A DNA stretch of 64,000 nucleotides. Source: Synanceia verrucosa (lineage: Eukaryota > Chordata > Actinopteri > Perciformes > Synanceiidae). The DNA is taken from contig CM056553.1 of assembly GCA_029721515.1 (NCBI GenBank), forward strand, positions 6,330,349 through 6,394,348, read 5' to 3'. The first letter of the stretch is position 1. Every line of letters begins with the position of its first letter. Shown in pieces: positions 35,480 to 46,155 of the stretch. A program made the position numbers and the translations under genes. The notes beneath the pieces were generated by a model. The model made no database searches and was not told where the DNA came from. It was given only the letters and a program-made list of their open reading frames with translations.

Positions 35480-35780
35480 GGTGGGTTGAGGCAAAGATGA
35501 AGTGCGGGCCCCTATTTGGCTCTGTCAGTTTTTATATGACATTATTATTCTCCGGGTTATAAATTCTGGCATGTTAAGATCTCCAACAACAACGACATAA
35601 AATCCAATCAATGACGCCTTCTTTCCACACCTCGACTCTCAGCCCAGCAGCTCGGTCCGCTGATAGTTCCTAAATCAAAGCCAATGGGATTCTGCATAAT
35701 TGTGCAGCAGCAGTGGCCCGTCGTTGTTGTGAGCAGTGGCTGCGCCACTTTATAGAGTTAATGTGAATGGTGGTATAAAA
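35480..35780. promoter_or_regulatory. Candidate conserved non-coding block
   Basis: Repeat-free, balanced, with a clear change from the AT-rich left flank. It contains TGCATAATTGTGCA at about 35693-35706, a near-palindrome. A regulatory role is inferred from composition and is not demonstrated. Confidence 0.3.
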
Positions 35781-36124
35781 CACTGCTTCATAAAACACCA
35801 CAGCACTGACACATTGCCAAATACAGCCCATGTTTATTTATAACTGCTGCTATAAGGTGGTGTGATGGTGGTCCATCACACTGCTGCTGCAGGGCCAAAG
35901 ACAAGTCTCCAAAAATAATGGGCCAGGTTTGTGGAGCCAAAGAATCACAAAACACTGAAACACATGAAGGAGTATGTTGATATTTCACTTTAAACATGAC
36001 ATGGTGCTGCACATAGAGTTTTTTGTGTTTTATTATCCTACAGTGCTGCATCAAGGTAGGTTTAATGTTGCATTTATTTAGGTTTTGTTATGATTCGGAT
36101 TCACCAGAAGCTGGACCTTCCAGA
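35781..36124. other. Non-coding, no feature recognised
   Basis: Unique sequence. An 88-codon minus frame at 35788-36054 matches nothing known. Confidence 0.5.
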
Positions 36125-36132
36125 TGCAGGTG

Positions 36133-36509
36133 CAGTGGCGTCATTAGGCCTATTTTGGGTAGGCTGAAGCCCCCATAAAATATTTTTAAGCCCCCCTAAA
36201 AAATTTGGTCTTGGTTTATTTATTTATTTACTTGTTATTTTTATTATTTTGTACAAAAAACACAGAGAAATTGATTATAAAGTTGCTAGAATATGAGTTT
36301 AAATAAATAATCCTGTTTTATAATCATATCATATGAAATAATCTTACATTATTCATAATAATTCTTACTGTTGTGCAAAAACATGCACTAAAGTGCCCTC
36401 TTTGGAGGCAAAAATGCACCATTTTCTTTCTTTTTGTTCCTGCCCTTCAAAAAGTCTTTGCATGGCTCACCTGGGGCCCCCCTGTTTTTTAAACCTAGTG
36501 ACGCCCCTG
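36133..36509. mobile_element. hAT-like MITE with perfect 8-bp TSD
   Basis: Flanked by TGCAGGTG at 36125-36132 and 36510-36517, an exact 8-bp duplication. The ends CAGTGGCGTCATTAGG and CCTAGTGACGCCCCTG pair at 14 of 16 positions. At 377 bp it has no transposase frame. It shares interior sequence with the copy at 10004-10621, in the same orientation. The overlapping frame at 36393-36626 is a by-product. Confidence 0.9.
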
Positions 36510-36517
36510 TGCAGGTG

Positions 36518-36865
36518 TATCGTAACTTGTGAGACTGAAAACATGTTTTTCCTATTATATATTTCTAATCAAATTAAATTTCCCTTTTGCATATCTGTTT
36601 TTTTCTTTATGGTTGACCAGCGTTAAAAAGGCCTCATTACATCCTCTGGCTCATTGTTATTCGACGATAAACATAAAAGTTCCAACACTTTTTATATGCA
36701 AGAGACAAATTTACTTTACCGTCTCACTGTGAAATGTTCAGACATAAGTTAATAATCGATAATCTGTTCATACTGAAAGAATAACAAAGGTGCAGGTTCA
36801 AAAATCACTGGAATAAGTCACATCACAGTATATATTTGTGTGCATGTTTGTGGTCTGGGACACCT
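36518..36865. other. Non-coding, AT-rich
   Basis: AT-rich unique sequence with nothing recognisable. Confidence 0.5.
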
Positions 36866-36869
36866 TTCT

Positions 36870-37140
36870 TTTCCATCTGCATGCTGCTGCTTGTCTGCCT
36901 GCTGATCGCTTTGATTGATCATTATCTGATGGCCTCTTAATTAGAATGCTAATGAGGAGGAGGTTTTCTGGCTGGCCCATCTCCTCTGCTGTGCCTTGTC
37001 TCTGAAATGAGGCGTAATGGAAATGACATGGGCGGCGTGGGATGGATGATCCCCCAGTTAATAATTCCAATCTGTTAATCAATGGCCTGGTCGATTGGCA
37101 GCCACACAAAGCACAAAACCACAAAACCACTTGGTGTCAG
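36870..37140. promoter_or_regulatory. Candidate conserved non-coding block
   Basis: Repeat-free with adjoining homeodomain-like words (TCTTAATTAGAATGCTAATG at about 36936-36955, CAGTTAATAATTCC near 37055) and even composition. The 110-codon minus frame at 36798-37130 has no recognisable domain. One of the better enhancer candidates by eye, but untested. Confidence 0.35.
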
Positions 37141-37425
37141 CACCCTGGCTGAAAGGGACTGTGAGTCATTTGGGGTTGAGGCTGGTCTAGTAGATTCAAA
37201 GGTGTCTGACAATTTTTTTCCAGCAAGTAATTAATTTCTGTGTACTTAATTTCTAATAACTGGATAAAGAGAAACTAACATTGTTCCCCTAATATACTGA
37301 GACTTTGCAGCTCTGTTCACAAGGTTAGATGAACATAGAAAATCCATGGTTGTGAGGTGCTGGGGGTGGGTTTGTTTGAGATCAGTGCATGGAAAGGAAA
37401 CGTATTAACAGCATAATAACAAAAG
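37141..37425. other. Spacer
   Basis: Unique sequence with no feature seen. Confidence 0.5.
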
Positions 37426-37429
37426 ATTA

Positions 37430-37700
37430 TGTTCATCTGGGGCGAGGCCCTCCGTTTTCTTGCCAGGCGCTGACTGTGAAGTCTTTATTGTGTGAGTCGG
37501 CAGCACGCCTCACCCTTAAAAAGGTTATTATGTTCCCTCACTGTGGCAGCACCGGCCCACGGAGCTTCGATATTGTGACGGGGGTCGCCTGTACCACATT
37601 AGAGCCAATAAATGTGCGTTGGCACTTCCTCAATTTAAAGTAAAGCCCCCTTTCCCTTCTACCTCCCTTCTTCATTCCTAATAGGGTATTCCAGTAACGC
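37430..37700. promoter_or_regulatory. Candidate conserved non-coding block
   Basis: Balanced, repeat-free, with several CpG (37480-37590). The 84-codon plus frame at 37389-37643 shows no recognisable protein. Proposed from composition only. Confidence 0.3.
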
Positions 37701-38170
37701 ATCTAATAAGTTGTGGGATATCTGCAGTGGGATAGGGCTGAATATTTCACTTCTCTCCATCGTCTGTTGCTGCAGTGGGAATTTGTCATTTGGTGGGTAT
37801 TACTTGTATGATGCACCAGTTGTTAGTTCCTTTTTGTTTATAATTAACATCTCCTCAACTGCATAGATCTTTTTTTATATAACCAGTATATGTTTGGTAA
37901 TTTTCATTAATTTGTGTACTCCCCTAAAAGTGCCATGACTCCACGTGTGGAGCAGGTGAAGCAATATTACACAGCAAACATATTTTAGTTTCTTTCTTAA
38001 AAAAAAAAAAACTCCAGGTCCACTCTGCTTATTGTGGCTTTTAAAGATGTTAAAGTTGGTGAATCTAAACACATTTATAAACTGGGTTATTTTCTGATGC
38101 CTATCATGGGAGCTAATATCAACCTCAGGGATCATCCAAAGCCCACTGGGTCTGCAGAGGACTCCAAATT

Positions 38171-38172
<2 letters not shown>
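37701..38172. other. Non-coding, no feature recognised
   Basis: Mostly AT-rich unique sequence with an A run at 37999-38011. Confidence 0.5.

Positions 38173-38206
<34 letters not shown>
38173..38206. repeat. (TG)n microsatellite
   Basis: About 17 uninterrupted TG units. A CA tract of about 11 units follows 118 bases downstream. Confidence 0.95.
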
Positions 38207-38207
<1 letters not shown>

Positions 38208-38324
38208 TGGAACAGAAATAGATATTTGGTGATATCATGATGAATGGTAACAACCATATCTCAGGTTTAAACGTGTTCCTTCAGGAGTGTGTAAGTTAAA
38301 AGTAAAAGGCCGTGAGTAATTACC

Positions 38325-38347
38325 CACACACACACACACACACACAC
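38325..38347. repeat. (CA)n microsatellite
   Basis: About 11 CA units, complementary to the TG tract at 38173-38206. Frames on the minus strand at 38235-38498 and 38267-38476 run through it. Confidence 0.93.
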
Positions 38348-38955
38348 CTTCACTCTCGCATCCGTTACCACATTGAAAGTCTGTAAGTAATGAAGAACAT
38401 CCTCCAACAGCAGGACAAGCACTTTCAATGACTGATTGGTGATTGATTGCCCACAGAGCACCTCCCCAACGGTCACTGTGTGAGGGGTTTCTTTTCATCT
38501 TTTTTCATCCTCACAGGGAAAGATAGAGAGAGGGAGAAAGAGCATGAATTCATTAAAAGTGCCAAACCCTTGCCTCTAAAATTGATCTCTACCCCACAAA
38601 CCCCCCCTTTTTTTTTGAGCCATCGCCCGATCTCATCTGTATTCCAGATCCATTCCCAGATGATACCCCCTCGATCAAGAGGCAAATGCAATAGAATCAT
38701 AAATCTCCTTTAAGATATCCCACTTTAGAACATGTGCATGTTCTGTAGGATGATGGGATCTTATTAAATAAGCCTTTGTTAACAGTTTGTGTAAAAGCTG
38801 CTTATTCTGTAATGTTAAAAAAATGTTGGGGTGAAAAAGCTTGACAGAGTAAACACATTTTATTTGTGTTGTGCTCGTCTCTTTACAGTCTTCAAGGGAT
38901 TTCAAGGGTCAAGCAAAGTCGAACCATCTGCCCTCTCCTGCAATTAACATCAATG
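38348..38955. other. Non-coding, no feature recognised
   Basis: Unique sequence. Frames open on both strands at 38447-38713 and 38473-38700 in a purine/pyrimidine-biased stretch. No protein recognised. Confidence 0.5.
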
Positions 38956-38959
38956 ATAT

Positions 38960-39400
38960 TTTAAGCAGAAAGGATTCAAACGCACTCCCCTGTCTGAGTC
39001 AATTAACCACATAATACATCCCGCCCTCTCCAATTGCCACTTTGCAGCCAAAGAGATGTGACACTTCCTTCCTCCATCCAGCATGTCTTTCTTAAACACG
39101 CATTGATTCAAGGCGTCGCCACATTAAACATTAACCGGGGCGTCTGAACACCTCATCGTGAACACCAGGGGCAATTAATAGAGCAGTAATAGCCGGGGCG
39201 ACAGATCACTCAGACAGCGCTGAGTGATGGCCGTTCTGCTGCCACCTGTTCAGCGTGGAGGGAAATGAAGTCTTGCCTTGGCACCCTGCTGTGAGACGCT
39301 GATTGAAATTTACAAGGCTACACGCACGCCACTGACAGCCATGTCGGATTGGACACTTTGAGGAGGGCCAGACGTGTAACAAGCAAAGCATGCATCGTGC
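38960..39400. promoter_or_regulatory. Candidate conserved non-coding block
   Basis: About 440 bp of repeat-free balanced sequence with recurrent CAATTA words (at 38940, 39000, 39033 and 39171). Recurrence of one homeodomain-type core in a repeat-free block is common in developmental enhancers, and here it is an inference. There is no coding signal. Confidence 0.35.
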
Positions 39401-39695
39401 TAAAGACTGTAGGAACAGGATGGGCTGTCGGATATTAGAGAAGGGGTGAAATAACTCATTAGCTGTGTGGCATACGTGATATTTATAGCATACAAGAACA
39501 TGTGTGAGTGTAGTATTTATAGAGTTTGATGTAATAGTTTTTTTCAGATTTTATATTAAGGGTTCGTATATAATTTCTTGCTTCTGGAATAAATTCATCT
39601 TTCCATGTAGATTAGCTTGGTTTTATCATATCTACATAGACCCGTGCTCTCTCTTTTACCAGAGAGCCATAAAAACAGCCTCTGGTTGTTAATGT
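39401..39695. other. Spacer, AT-rich
   Basis: AT-rich unique sequence with no feature seen. Confidence 0.5.
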
Positions 39696-39699
39696 CTTC

Positions 39700-40180
39700 C
39701 CTTCTTTTGTCATTTGCTCCCTCTAACAAGCCTTGACAAGTTTAAAGTGGTGCTGTTTGTTCTCCTTTATCAGGCAGGCAGCTCCTGGCCTCTTGTATTC
39801 AACACACACTACAGTGGAACCAGATGTCCTTTTGCCAGCGGCACAACTTTCAAGTTGACAAGGTCCCCCCAGAGAACGGGGGATGGATCGGTGGCAGGCA
39901 GAATTTGTGACTAATAGCCAGTTTGATGTGACAGGGCCCCGTCGTCTGGGGAAATTGAAGCGCTCTCCGTGTCGATACCTTTTGTGTCTCGCTCAGTTGT
40001 AGGTTATTGTTGGCCTGGCCTTGGGGACACGAGGGCCGGGCCGTTTACATTGCAGACACTACGTGGTCAGCACCAACTTTTTATTGTGGCTATTGATTGG
40101 TCCCGGCCGCCCCGCTGTGGCTAATTTGCTTGTTAACATCAGTGTCCCAGCCTCCATTTGTCCCTCTCCACACATTGTCA
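39700..40180. promoter_or_regulatory. Candidate conserved non-coding block, GC-rich
   Basis: The densest unique block in the window: GC-rich at 39830-40110, repeat-free, with words such as CTATTGATTGGTCCC (CCAAT-box-like on the minus strand, near 40091-40105) and GGCTAATTTGC (about 40118). Frames at 39714-39914 and 40021-40269 show no recognisable protein and lack splice context. Conserved enhancer is the preferred reading; promoter of an unseen transcript is an alternative. Confidence 0.38.
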
Positions 40181-40299
40181 GCTCAGACACTTATTTCAAG
40201 CCATCTTTTTTGTTCATCACCTTGTTCCTCTCTACTCCAATACGTAGGGGCTATTTATTAAACAACTAGTTCTTAAGCTGTCATTTAATCAATACAGCT

Positions 40300-40560
40300 T
40301 CCCTCCTCCTGCAGCCTGGAATTAAACAGGAGATAAACACAAACCAGGCATAATGACCTTTTTATGGGGGCCGCTCAGCCAATGAAATTAACACCAGAGG
40401 CTGTCCATTTATTCATATAAGCCTGTATAAGTCATTAACTTCAGAAAATATCATTTTAAATGACAACACATGGCAGTCAGCGGGGTCGAACACTTTCATG
40501 CTCCCGCCCTCGCTGTCTTACGTTCAGTCTGTCAGTACGCAGAGGAATGCAGCAGCTTTC
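40300..40560. promoter_or_regulatory. Candidate conserved non-coding block
   Basis: Repeat-free with several AT-core words (GAATTAAACAGG, CATTTATTCATATAAGC, GTCATTAACTTC) and GC-rich interludes. It continues the dense unique run that starts at 38960. Inferred only. Confidence 0.32.
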
Positions 40561-41588
40561 TAACTAACAACAGACTGAATATATCTGTGAGAGAGGGGGA
40601 AAAAGACAAGGCATGAATTTTATATTAAATTCCTCTAGCTAATCCAGCTCGCTGTTCGGTCCAGACTGAGTTTAGGCAAAATATTAATAATGCATTGAAA
40701 GGAGCTTATTTTCTTCCTGCTGGAAAGGGTTTAGGGGACTGGTACTTCCTCAAGTTATGCATCTTGGTTATTTGTAAGCACCCAATAACTAAGCAGGTGA
40801 CAGTTGATTTTATGAGATCTTAAGCCTCCCAAAGCCTGAGAACGCCCCTGGTTGGATTTCCTTATAGAAAGATGGTATGAAAAAGAGATAATGAATTGGA
40901 GGAACGTTTTCGTCCTGTCTTTGCAACCTTGAATGCCGCTGCCTTTTACAAGCCAATTTATGTTTCGGTAAACAGCTTGTTACTCCATGGTGTCATATAT
41001 ATATATATATATCGCTTTTTACCTAAAATTCACTTAATATCAGACTTTCTTTGTATTAATCTTTCATATAATGTTGCTGGTCTATCCATTTGGGAAAGCA
41101 CTAAATGGATTTGTCTGGCATGGAAGCATGTGAAAAACTAGAAACACTACTTACTGTCACAGTGTTGAACAGTTCTCACATGCCCGGCAGTGTTTTTTTG
41201 GACGTCTTCTCGGTCTGACTGAGTTTAGCTGTCTTTGCTTCATCTCTGGGAAGTATAATTTTGGTTTTGGGAGCTGCTGTTGTCCTGTGGTAGGAGGACA
41301 TGGCAGGGAAACCGTCTGATATGGCACACTGTCTGTGCCCCCCAGCATGAAACATGTGCACAGACTCATCCCACCACGTCTCACTCTCCGGATGGTGTAA
41401 GGTTTCCCAGCATGCCGCAGCCTCTGAGAACAGAGGAGAATCAGACGTGGTGGCGAAAGCCAAGGGTGACATCAGCAACAACTGGCGCAAGATACCATAG
41501 AAACATCAATAATATTTCTCTTGGCATTTCAAGTAAATCATATTGGGGGAAAAGTAGTCATTCTTAAGCTATAAATCTAAACCCCTGA

Positions 41589-41589
<1 letters not shown>
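40561..41589. other. Non-coding, no feature recognised
   Basis: Unique sequence with a TA tract at 40995-41012. At 40835-40855 the word GAACGCCCCTGG resembles the right end of the hAT MITEs at 10621 and 36509, but nothing else of the element is present. Frames on both strands at 41157-41567 match nothing known. Confidence 0.45.
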
Positions 41590-41623
<34 letters not shown>

Positions 41624-41905
41624 TAATGAAAATAAAATAATAATAAAATATAAATAATAATAATGATAATAATAATAATAATAATAATAATAATTATTAT
41701 TATTATTATTATTATTATCATATATATTATATTTATTATACAATAATAATATTTTTAAAAATAAAATAAAAATAAAATAACTAAAAATATAAACGATACT
41801 AATAACAATAATAATTATTATTATTTTAATATGAATATAATAAAATAATAATAATTTAAAAATAAAAATAATAAATATAATAAATAAAAAGTTAAAAAAA
41901 TATAT
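41590..41905. repeat. AAT/ATT trinucleotide and AT low-complexity tract
   Basis: TAA units at 41594-41622, AAT units at 41669-41694, then ATT units at 41695-41718, then degenerate AT-only sequence. The 160-codon minus frame at 41564-42046 is a translation of this tract (runs of N, Y and I) and is not a gene. Confidence 0.93.
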
Positions 41906-41907
41906 TT

Positions 41908-42045
41908 TACACAGGACTGCAAAGTGATTATTTTCATTATTTTTTATTATTATTTGATTCATTATTTTGTCTATAAGATAGTAGAAAATACTGATAGTTT
42001 CCTGTATCTGTGTCTTCAAAAACCCAAAGATACTCAATTTACTCA
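41908..42045 (+). mobile_element. Dispersed fish repeat, GGCTGCAAC family, partial
   Basis: The words GACTGCAAAGTGATTATTTT, TTTGTCTATAAGATAGTAGA and CCCAAAGATACTCAATTTAC follow in the order of the same family as 32691-32950, seen here as its left half. It is more diverged and directly abuts the AT tract. Confidence 0.62.
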
Positions 42046-42270
42046 TGTGTCAAGTGGTAAACATATCCTTATCAAAATAGTTGCCCATTATGTTTCTGTC
42101 TGGCGACGACTCACTTCATCTCGTCATCTCAACTCTAATGCTGAATATTCTTCATGTTTCACAGAAAAACACATTCCTTCTAGTTGCAATGTGCTCGATG
42201 ACATCTCTCTAACTGGACACAGAGGTAAAGTGTGACCACTTAAATGCCGCCCTAAGGGGGTTGGATACGT
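42046..42270. other. Spacer
   Basis: Unique sequence with no feature seen. Confidence 0.45.
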
Positions 42271-42274
42271 TGAC

Positions 42275-42350
42275 CTCACCACGACCCCAACCCGACCATA
42301 ACCCTGACCCTCATCTGACCTCCAACCTCTAAATTTAACCCTAACACCAA
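42275..42350. repeat. Degenerate TAACCC/GACCCC-type repeat
   Basis: A C-rich strand of loosely repeated 5-8 bp units (GACCCCAACCC, GACCATAACCC, TGACCCTC, TTTAACCCTAACACC). It resembles decayed telomere-like or minisatellite sequence. Many fish transposons carry similar words, so it need not be telomeric. Confidence 0.45.
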
Positions 42351-42945
42351 CTCTCAGGCCGGCCTGCACCCTTCAACGTGATGGCCCGTGCCTCGGAGGC
42401 ACATCTGCTTTGGGATCCAGCCTTTGAGCAAGGAGAAGAAAGACGAAGAAATCTGACTCCCAGATGAAATCCACTCAGTTTCTCAGTGATCCGCTACCGT
42501 GAGACAAATGTTGATCTTTCGTCACCGAAGCAAAAAAACAGTGCGGCGCTGGCACCGGCTCCTCCCAGAATGCACCACGTGCCAGTGGATGTCTCCGTGG
42601 TGCGACGCTTTGCTGTTCGCTGGTTCATGCTTTCATGGAAAATTTGTCAGGCATGAAAGCAGGCTTTGCTACGACGTCGACATCAATTGGTCTTTATGTC
42701 AATAAGGCAAAAATAGGGATTTCATGGATCATGTATTGTGTTTAAATTTTATTCATAAGGACACTTTTCATTGCAGATTTCTTGAATTAATCAGTGTGAA
42801 AGATGCCACCAGGACTTTTGGGGTAAGGATTCAGGGAAAAGGTGATGCTCAGTCAGTTTGGCTTCATATCAACTAAAACTAAACATCATTTGACTTCTCT
42901 ACATTTTCTAGCGTTGCTTCATACTATTGAGACTGCACCAATACT
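42351..42945. other. Non-coding, no feature recognised
   Basis: Mixed unique sequence, CpG-richer at 42490-42690. The 68-codon plus frame at 42499-42705 has no recognisable domain. Confidence 0.45.
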
Positions 42946-42949
42946 AAGA

Positions 42950-43340
42950 AATAATAAAAAAGTGTGAAAACTGCAGAAAAATACAATAACATCCACTGCT
43001 GTTTAAGGGCAGTGCCTGCGCTCCGAGTCACTTGAAAGGACAAATATTTATCTCTTTTTAAAGCGGTCTTTACATTTGCCATTTCACCAAATCTGCCGAA
43101 GATTACACAGGTCCTGTGCTTGGCTTTCTGCCATGATACGGCCTATCCGGGCTCATCTCGAATGCGGTGGTCTTTTTGATACATGGGCCTGCGGACTGGC
43201 CCAGGAGCAAAGAACAGAAATAAATTTCCCCTCCTTACCCTTCCCTCCCTTTTCTCCTTTCCCTGTGTCCCTGTGAGTCCCAGGCCTGAGCCATACTTTT
43301 CATCCCAGCCTCGGAAATACTCCCCTGCGGCTTTTGGCTT
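42950..43340. promoter_or_regulatory. Candidate conserved non-coding block
   Basis: Repeat-free and balanced, GC-richer toward 43120-43320. The 66-codon plus frame at 43076-43276 ends in a pyrimidine-rich stretch and is unremarkable. Proposed from composition. Confidence 0.25.
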
Positions 43341-44330
43341 TAGTTCCTTTACAGCCTAAATCTCTGGACCCCAGAGCTAGCATGGTCCTAGGTTGCAATG
43401 GGTGGCCACTGGTAATATTGTAGACTTTCACCATTCTCAGAAATACAAGAACGAAAGCACACATTTTCAGACACGAAAAAAACAGAATACCGCTGCATTA
43501 AGCAGACATCCTGTTAAAAAACCCTCCCTTTTTGAATCCAGATGCTCATATTGCATCTGACAGTTGTTGGGCCGTAAAGTTCAGGCTTTAAAGCAACTGG
43601 CTTTCTGTTTCTGTTTTCAGCTTTAGCCTCCTAGACTGTAATGAAAGCAAAACAGTAGAAAATTCCCACATTATTAAATAAAACATGTCGCTGGCCAGGG
43701 GCCAAACATTGTCACGCTAACAGGAGCAGAGCACACAGTCTATACTCTCTTGATTTTAACATGATTCCAGCAACAAATAATGTTTAAAATATTATTAATT
43801 GAGATGTTAAAAAAATACATACCGTATGTTATGCCATGCATGTGTAAAAACTCAGTGGTATTTTTCAGACACCCTGTTCTGGTTATTTTTTCTCTCACAG
43901 ATTTGACAACATAAAAGCAAGACATTTGTTTTGAAATACATTTTCATCAGCTTTACTGACATGATATCTGGTGTCAATACTCAGATTAAATGCCCTGTTC
44001 AAACCAGAGCAGACCGATCAATTTTTTGCAGTTGTGTTTTAGCAGTCGGTCAGGGTCATCGGGGGGTCACCCCCCCCAGTCTTGGCTGGGTAGTCTATTA
44101 ATAAGACAGCTGTGTGTCTGATACAACAGAATGACACTGTACAGTTTAGCAGATGAACATATTGCTCACGTCTTGAGGAAAATATTTGAAAAAAGTGTTG
44201 ACCCCCCAGCCTGTAGTGCTTCATGATATCACTTCAGGAAGTAGTCCAAAACTTCTGACTTAGTTTTTGTTGGTCTCACCAACATCACCAACTGATTGCC
44301 CAATAATTTAGCTGCAAGAAAGTATTATTT
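43341..44330. other. Non-coding, no feature recognised
   Basis: Unique sequence, AT-rich from 43740 to 43960. No exon or repeat supported. Confidence 0.5.
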
Positions 44331-44334
44331 TACA

Positions 44335-44489
44335 ACTTCTTTGTCACAAAAATTCATTCATGAAGTTTGCTTCCTTTATGACTTTATTATGGTATATTTT
44401 TGACCCAGCAGATTTGGTCACATTTTCAGTTGACCCATAATAAAGTCATAAAAAAAACCTCATGAATGTTTTTTTTGTGACAAAGAAGT
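44335..44489. repeat. Long imperfect inverted repeat (hairpin)
   Basis: Arm one (44335-44392, from ACTTCTTTGTCAC to TTTATTATGG) is the imperfect reverse complement of arm two (44435-44489, from CCATAATAAAGTCAT to GTGACAAAGAAGT), with about 42 bases between them. It is probably a small fold-back element. It is longer than a typical microRNA precursor and I do not recognise the family. Confidence 0.82.
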
Positions 44490-44678
44490 ATCTGTTCCAA
44501 TCACTCTATCAGAGAAAAAACAGAGCAATAACTGGAAATAACTGGAAGAGAGCCATGACATTATGTTCTTTGACCACGACTGTAACATGTTATTGTCCAC
44601 CGAATGTTTTCGTAGTGTGCTCACTAATCATAGCAGCATTAGTTGCTATGGTTAGCTACTTAGCATTTGCATTGCTTG

Positions 44679-44909
44679 CTAAATGAGCGTATTATAATGA
44701 GGTGGAAATACTTTCCGTAACTTTTTTATGTTTTATATTCCAAAAAAATTATTATTATTTTGGATTTACCCCTTGTAATTGAGTAATGGTAACGCCAACA
44801 CCTTATGTTGACCCTGCATATTTACATTTATGTCACGCAGCGAAACTGTTACTTTCTAAATGAGCATGTTATGATTGGGCGGAAATATTTTCCATAATTT
44901 TTTTATGTT
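44679..44909 (+). repeat. Local direct duplication, two 54-bp units
   Basis: Unit one at 44679-44732 and unit two at 44856-44909 align without gaps at about 45 of 54 positions, both starting CTAAATGAGC and ending TTTTTTATGTT. The divergence indicates an old duplication or two similar parts of one decayed repeat. The hairpin at 44335-44489 lies about 190 bases upstream. Confidence 0.75.
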
Positions 44910-45735
44910 CACCCAACAAATGACTTTTTTTGAGTGTGGGGGGTGACTGATGTATCAAAAATTACCAGTTTTCTTCATGCATTCCCATCATGCTTTGGTG
45001 TCCTCTGAGGTAGAGTCTCCTCCAAATTATCCTGTCCATGAAAACCAGATGAGTAAACAAAAGACATGGCTAAGACAGAGACATGAATTACCTTTTTGAA
45101 ATAGCACATTTGTGTTTGCCTGGTTGAATTTAAAATGAAAATAAAAAACATCCACCCATCACATCCCAAACACTTTTAGGTCAGCTATTAGAATTTAAAT
45201 GGGAAAAAATGTTGCCATATTTTATATTTTTATCTATCTATATTTTTATCTTTCTGCGATAGATGTTTGAGAACTAAATACAATAAGGGAGGAAAGATGT
45301 AAAGGATTTGTGGTGACATGAAAAAACACCTTCACTGTTGTTTGTTTGCTTTGAATTTGATCACCTTAGTATGATCTGACTCGAGTTGAAGACATTGCCA
45401 ATTGATTCTTTGAGTGCTGATATGGTGCGTTTCCTTGTTGAAACATGGGTTTGTAACAGAAACAGAGTCACAGGTCATCTTCGAGAAAATCCAGTAAATT
45501 CCAGCATGAAATGCACAGAAGCTACATTGTTGGAAAAAAAACACTATTTTGAAATCCACAGTATTGCAAAGGAGAAAAAAAAGACTGTAGCATGGGTAGA
45601 TGAGAGGGAAAAACATGCCCACCCCTCTTTTCCTGTCTGTCTTCTTCTGCCGGTATCCTCAACACCTTTCTTTGGGATTTACTTAGAATATGAAAGGATT
45701 GAAGCTACACCTGGCTTGACAGACACTGTGCTACT
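44910..45735. other. Non-coding, no feature recognised
   Basis: AT-rich unique sequence. Frames open on both strands at 45332-45742 and share no protein similarity I can see. Confidence 0.5.
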
Positions 45736-45739
45736 TTAT

Positions 45740-46155
45740 TAAACCTCATGCGCCAAGTGCGGCACTGTATTAAAATTGAAAGAGAGGCAGGGAGAACCTG
45801 ATTCCTCTGGATAGACGCTGTGAAATCCTTGGTCAAAGCACCTCAGATCTGTCTCTCCTCGCGCCCAGCTCTGTCTGAAGCACCGACAGGCCCTATTGAT
45901 ATTTAGATGATGCTGTCGTAGGTTGGATAGGCATTTTTTTTTCAAAGATATTGATTTTAAATTGCACATTAGGCCTATTCCATGCCGCTCGCTGTGTCTT
46001 AAAGATGGGCCACTTCTCCCTTCCCCAGGCGCTAGCTTACGTGAGGGAATTTGTATGGATTTTTTGGAGCTTGTTTGCAGTGATGGGGGGAGCGAATGCA
46101 ATAAGTGCTCCATTACTTACACAATCTGTGAGTGCTCAGAAAATTAGTCACCAGT
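45740..46155. promoter_or_regulatory. Candidate conserved non-coding block
   Basis: Repeat-free, balanced, with three frames open at once (45739-46113 minus, 45923-46147 and 45951-46157 plus). That pattern suggests few stop codons by composition and not a gene. No domain recognised. Possible regulatory element. Confidence 0.3.

Noticed and set aside
39238..39254. CTCF-like site on the minus strand (CAGGTGGCAG core)
   Set aside because: The core fits but the left half of the motif does not, and the same bases form an ordinary E-box.
40835..40860. Another hAT MITE right end (GAACGCCCCTGG)
   Set aside because: Only about 12 bases match, with no left end or interior.
41564..42046. 160-codon minus-strand open frame, the longest in the window
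   Set aside because: It is a translation of AT-only trinucleotide repeats and shows runs of N, Y, I and F. No protein is implied.
44335..44489. microRNA precursor
   Set aside because: Arms are longer than usual, the stem has runs of mismatches, and no known mature microRNA sequence was found in it.
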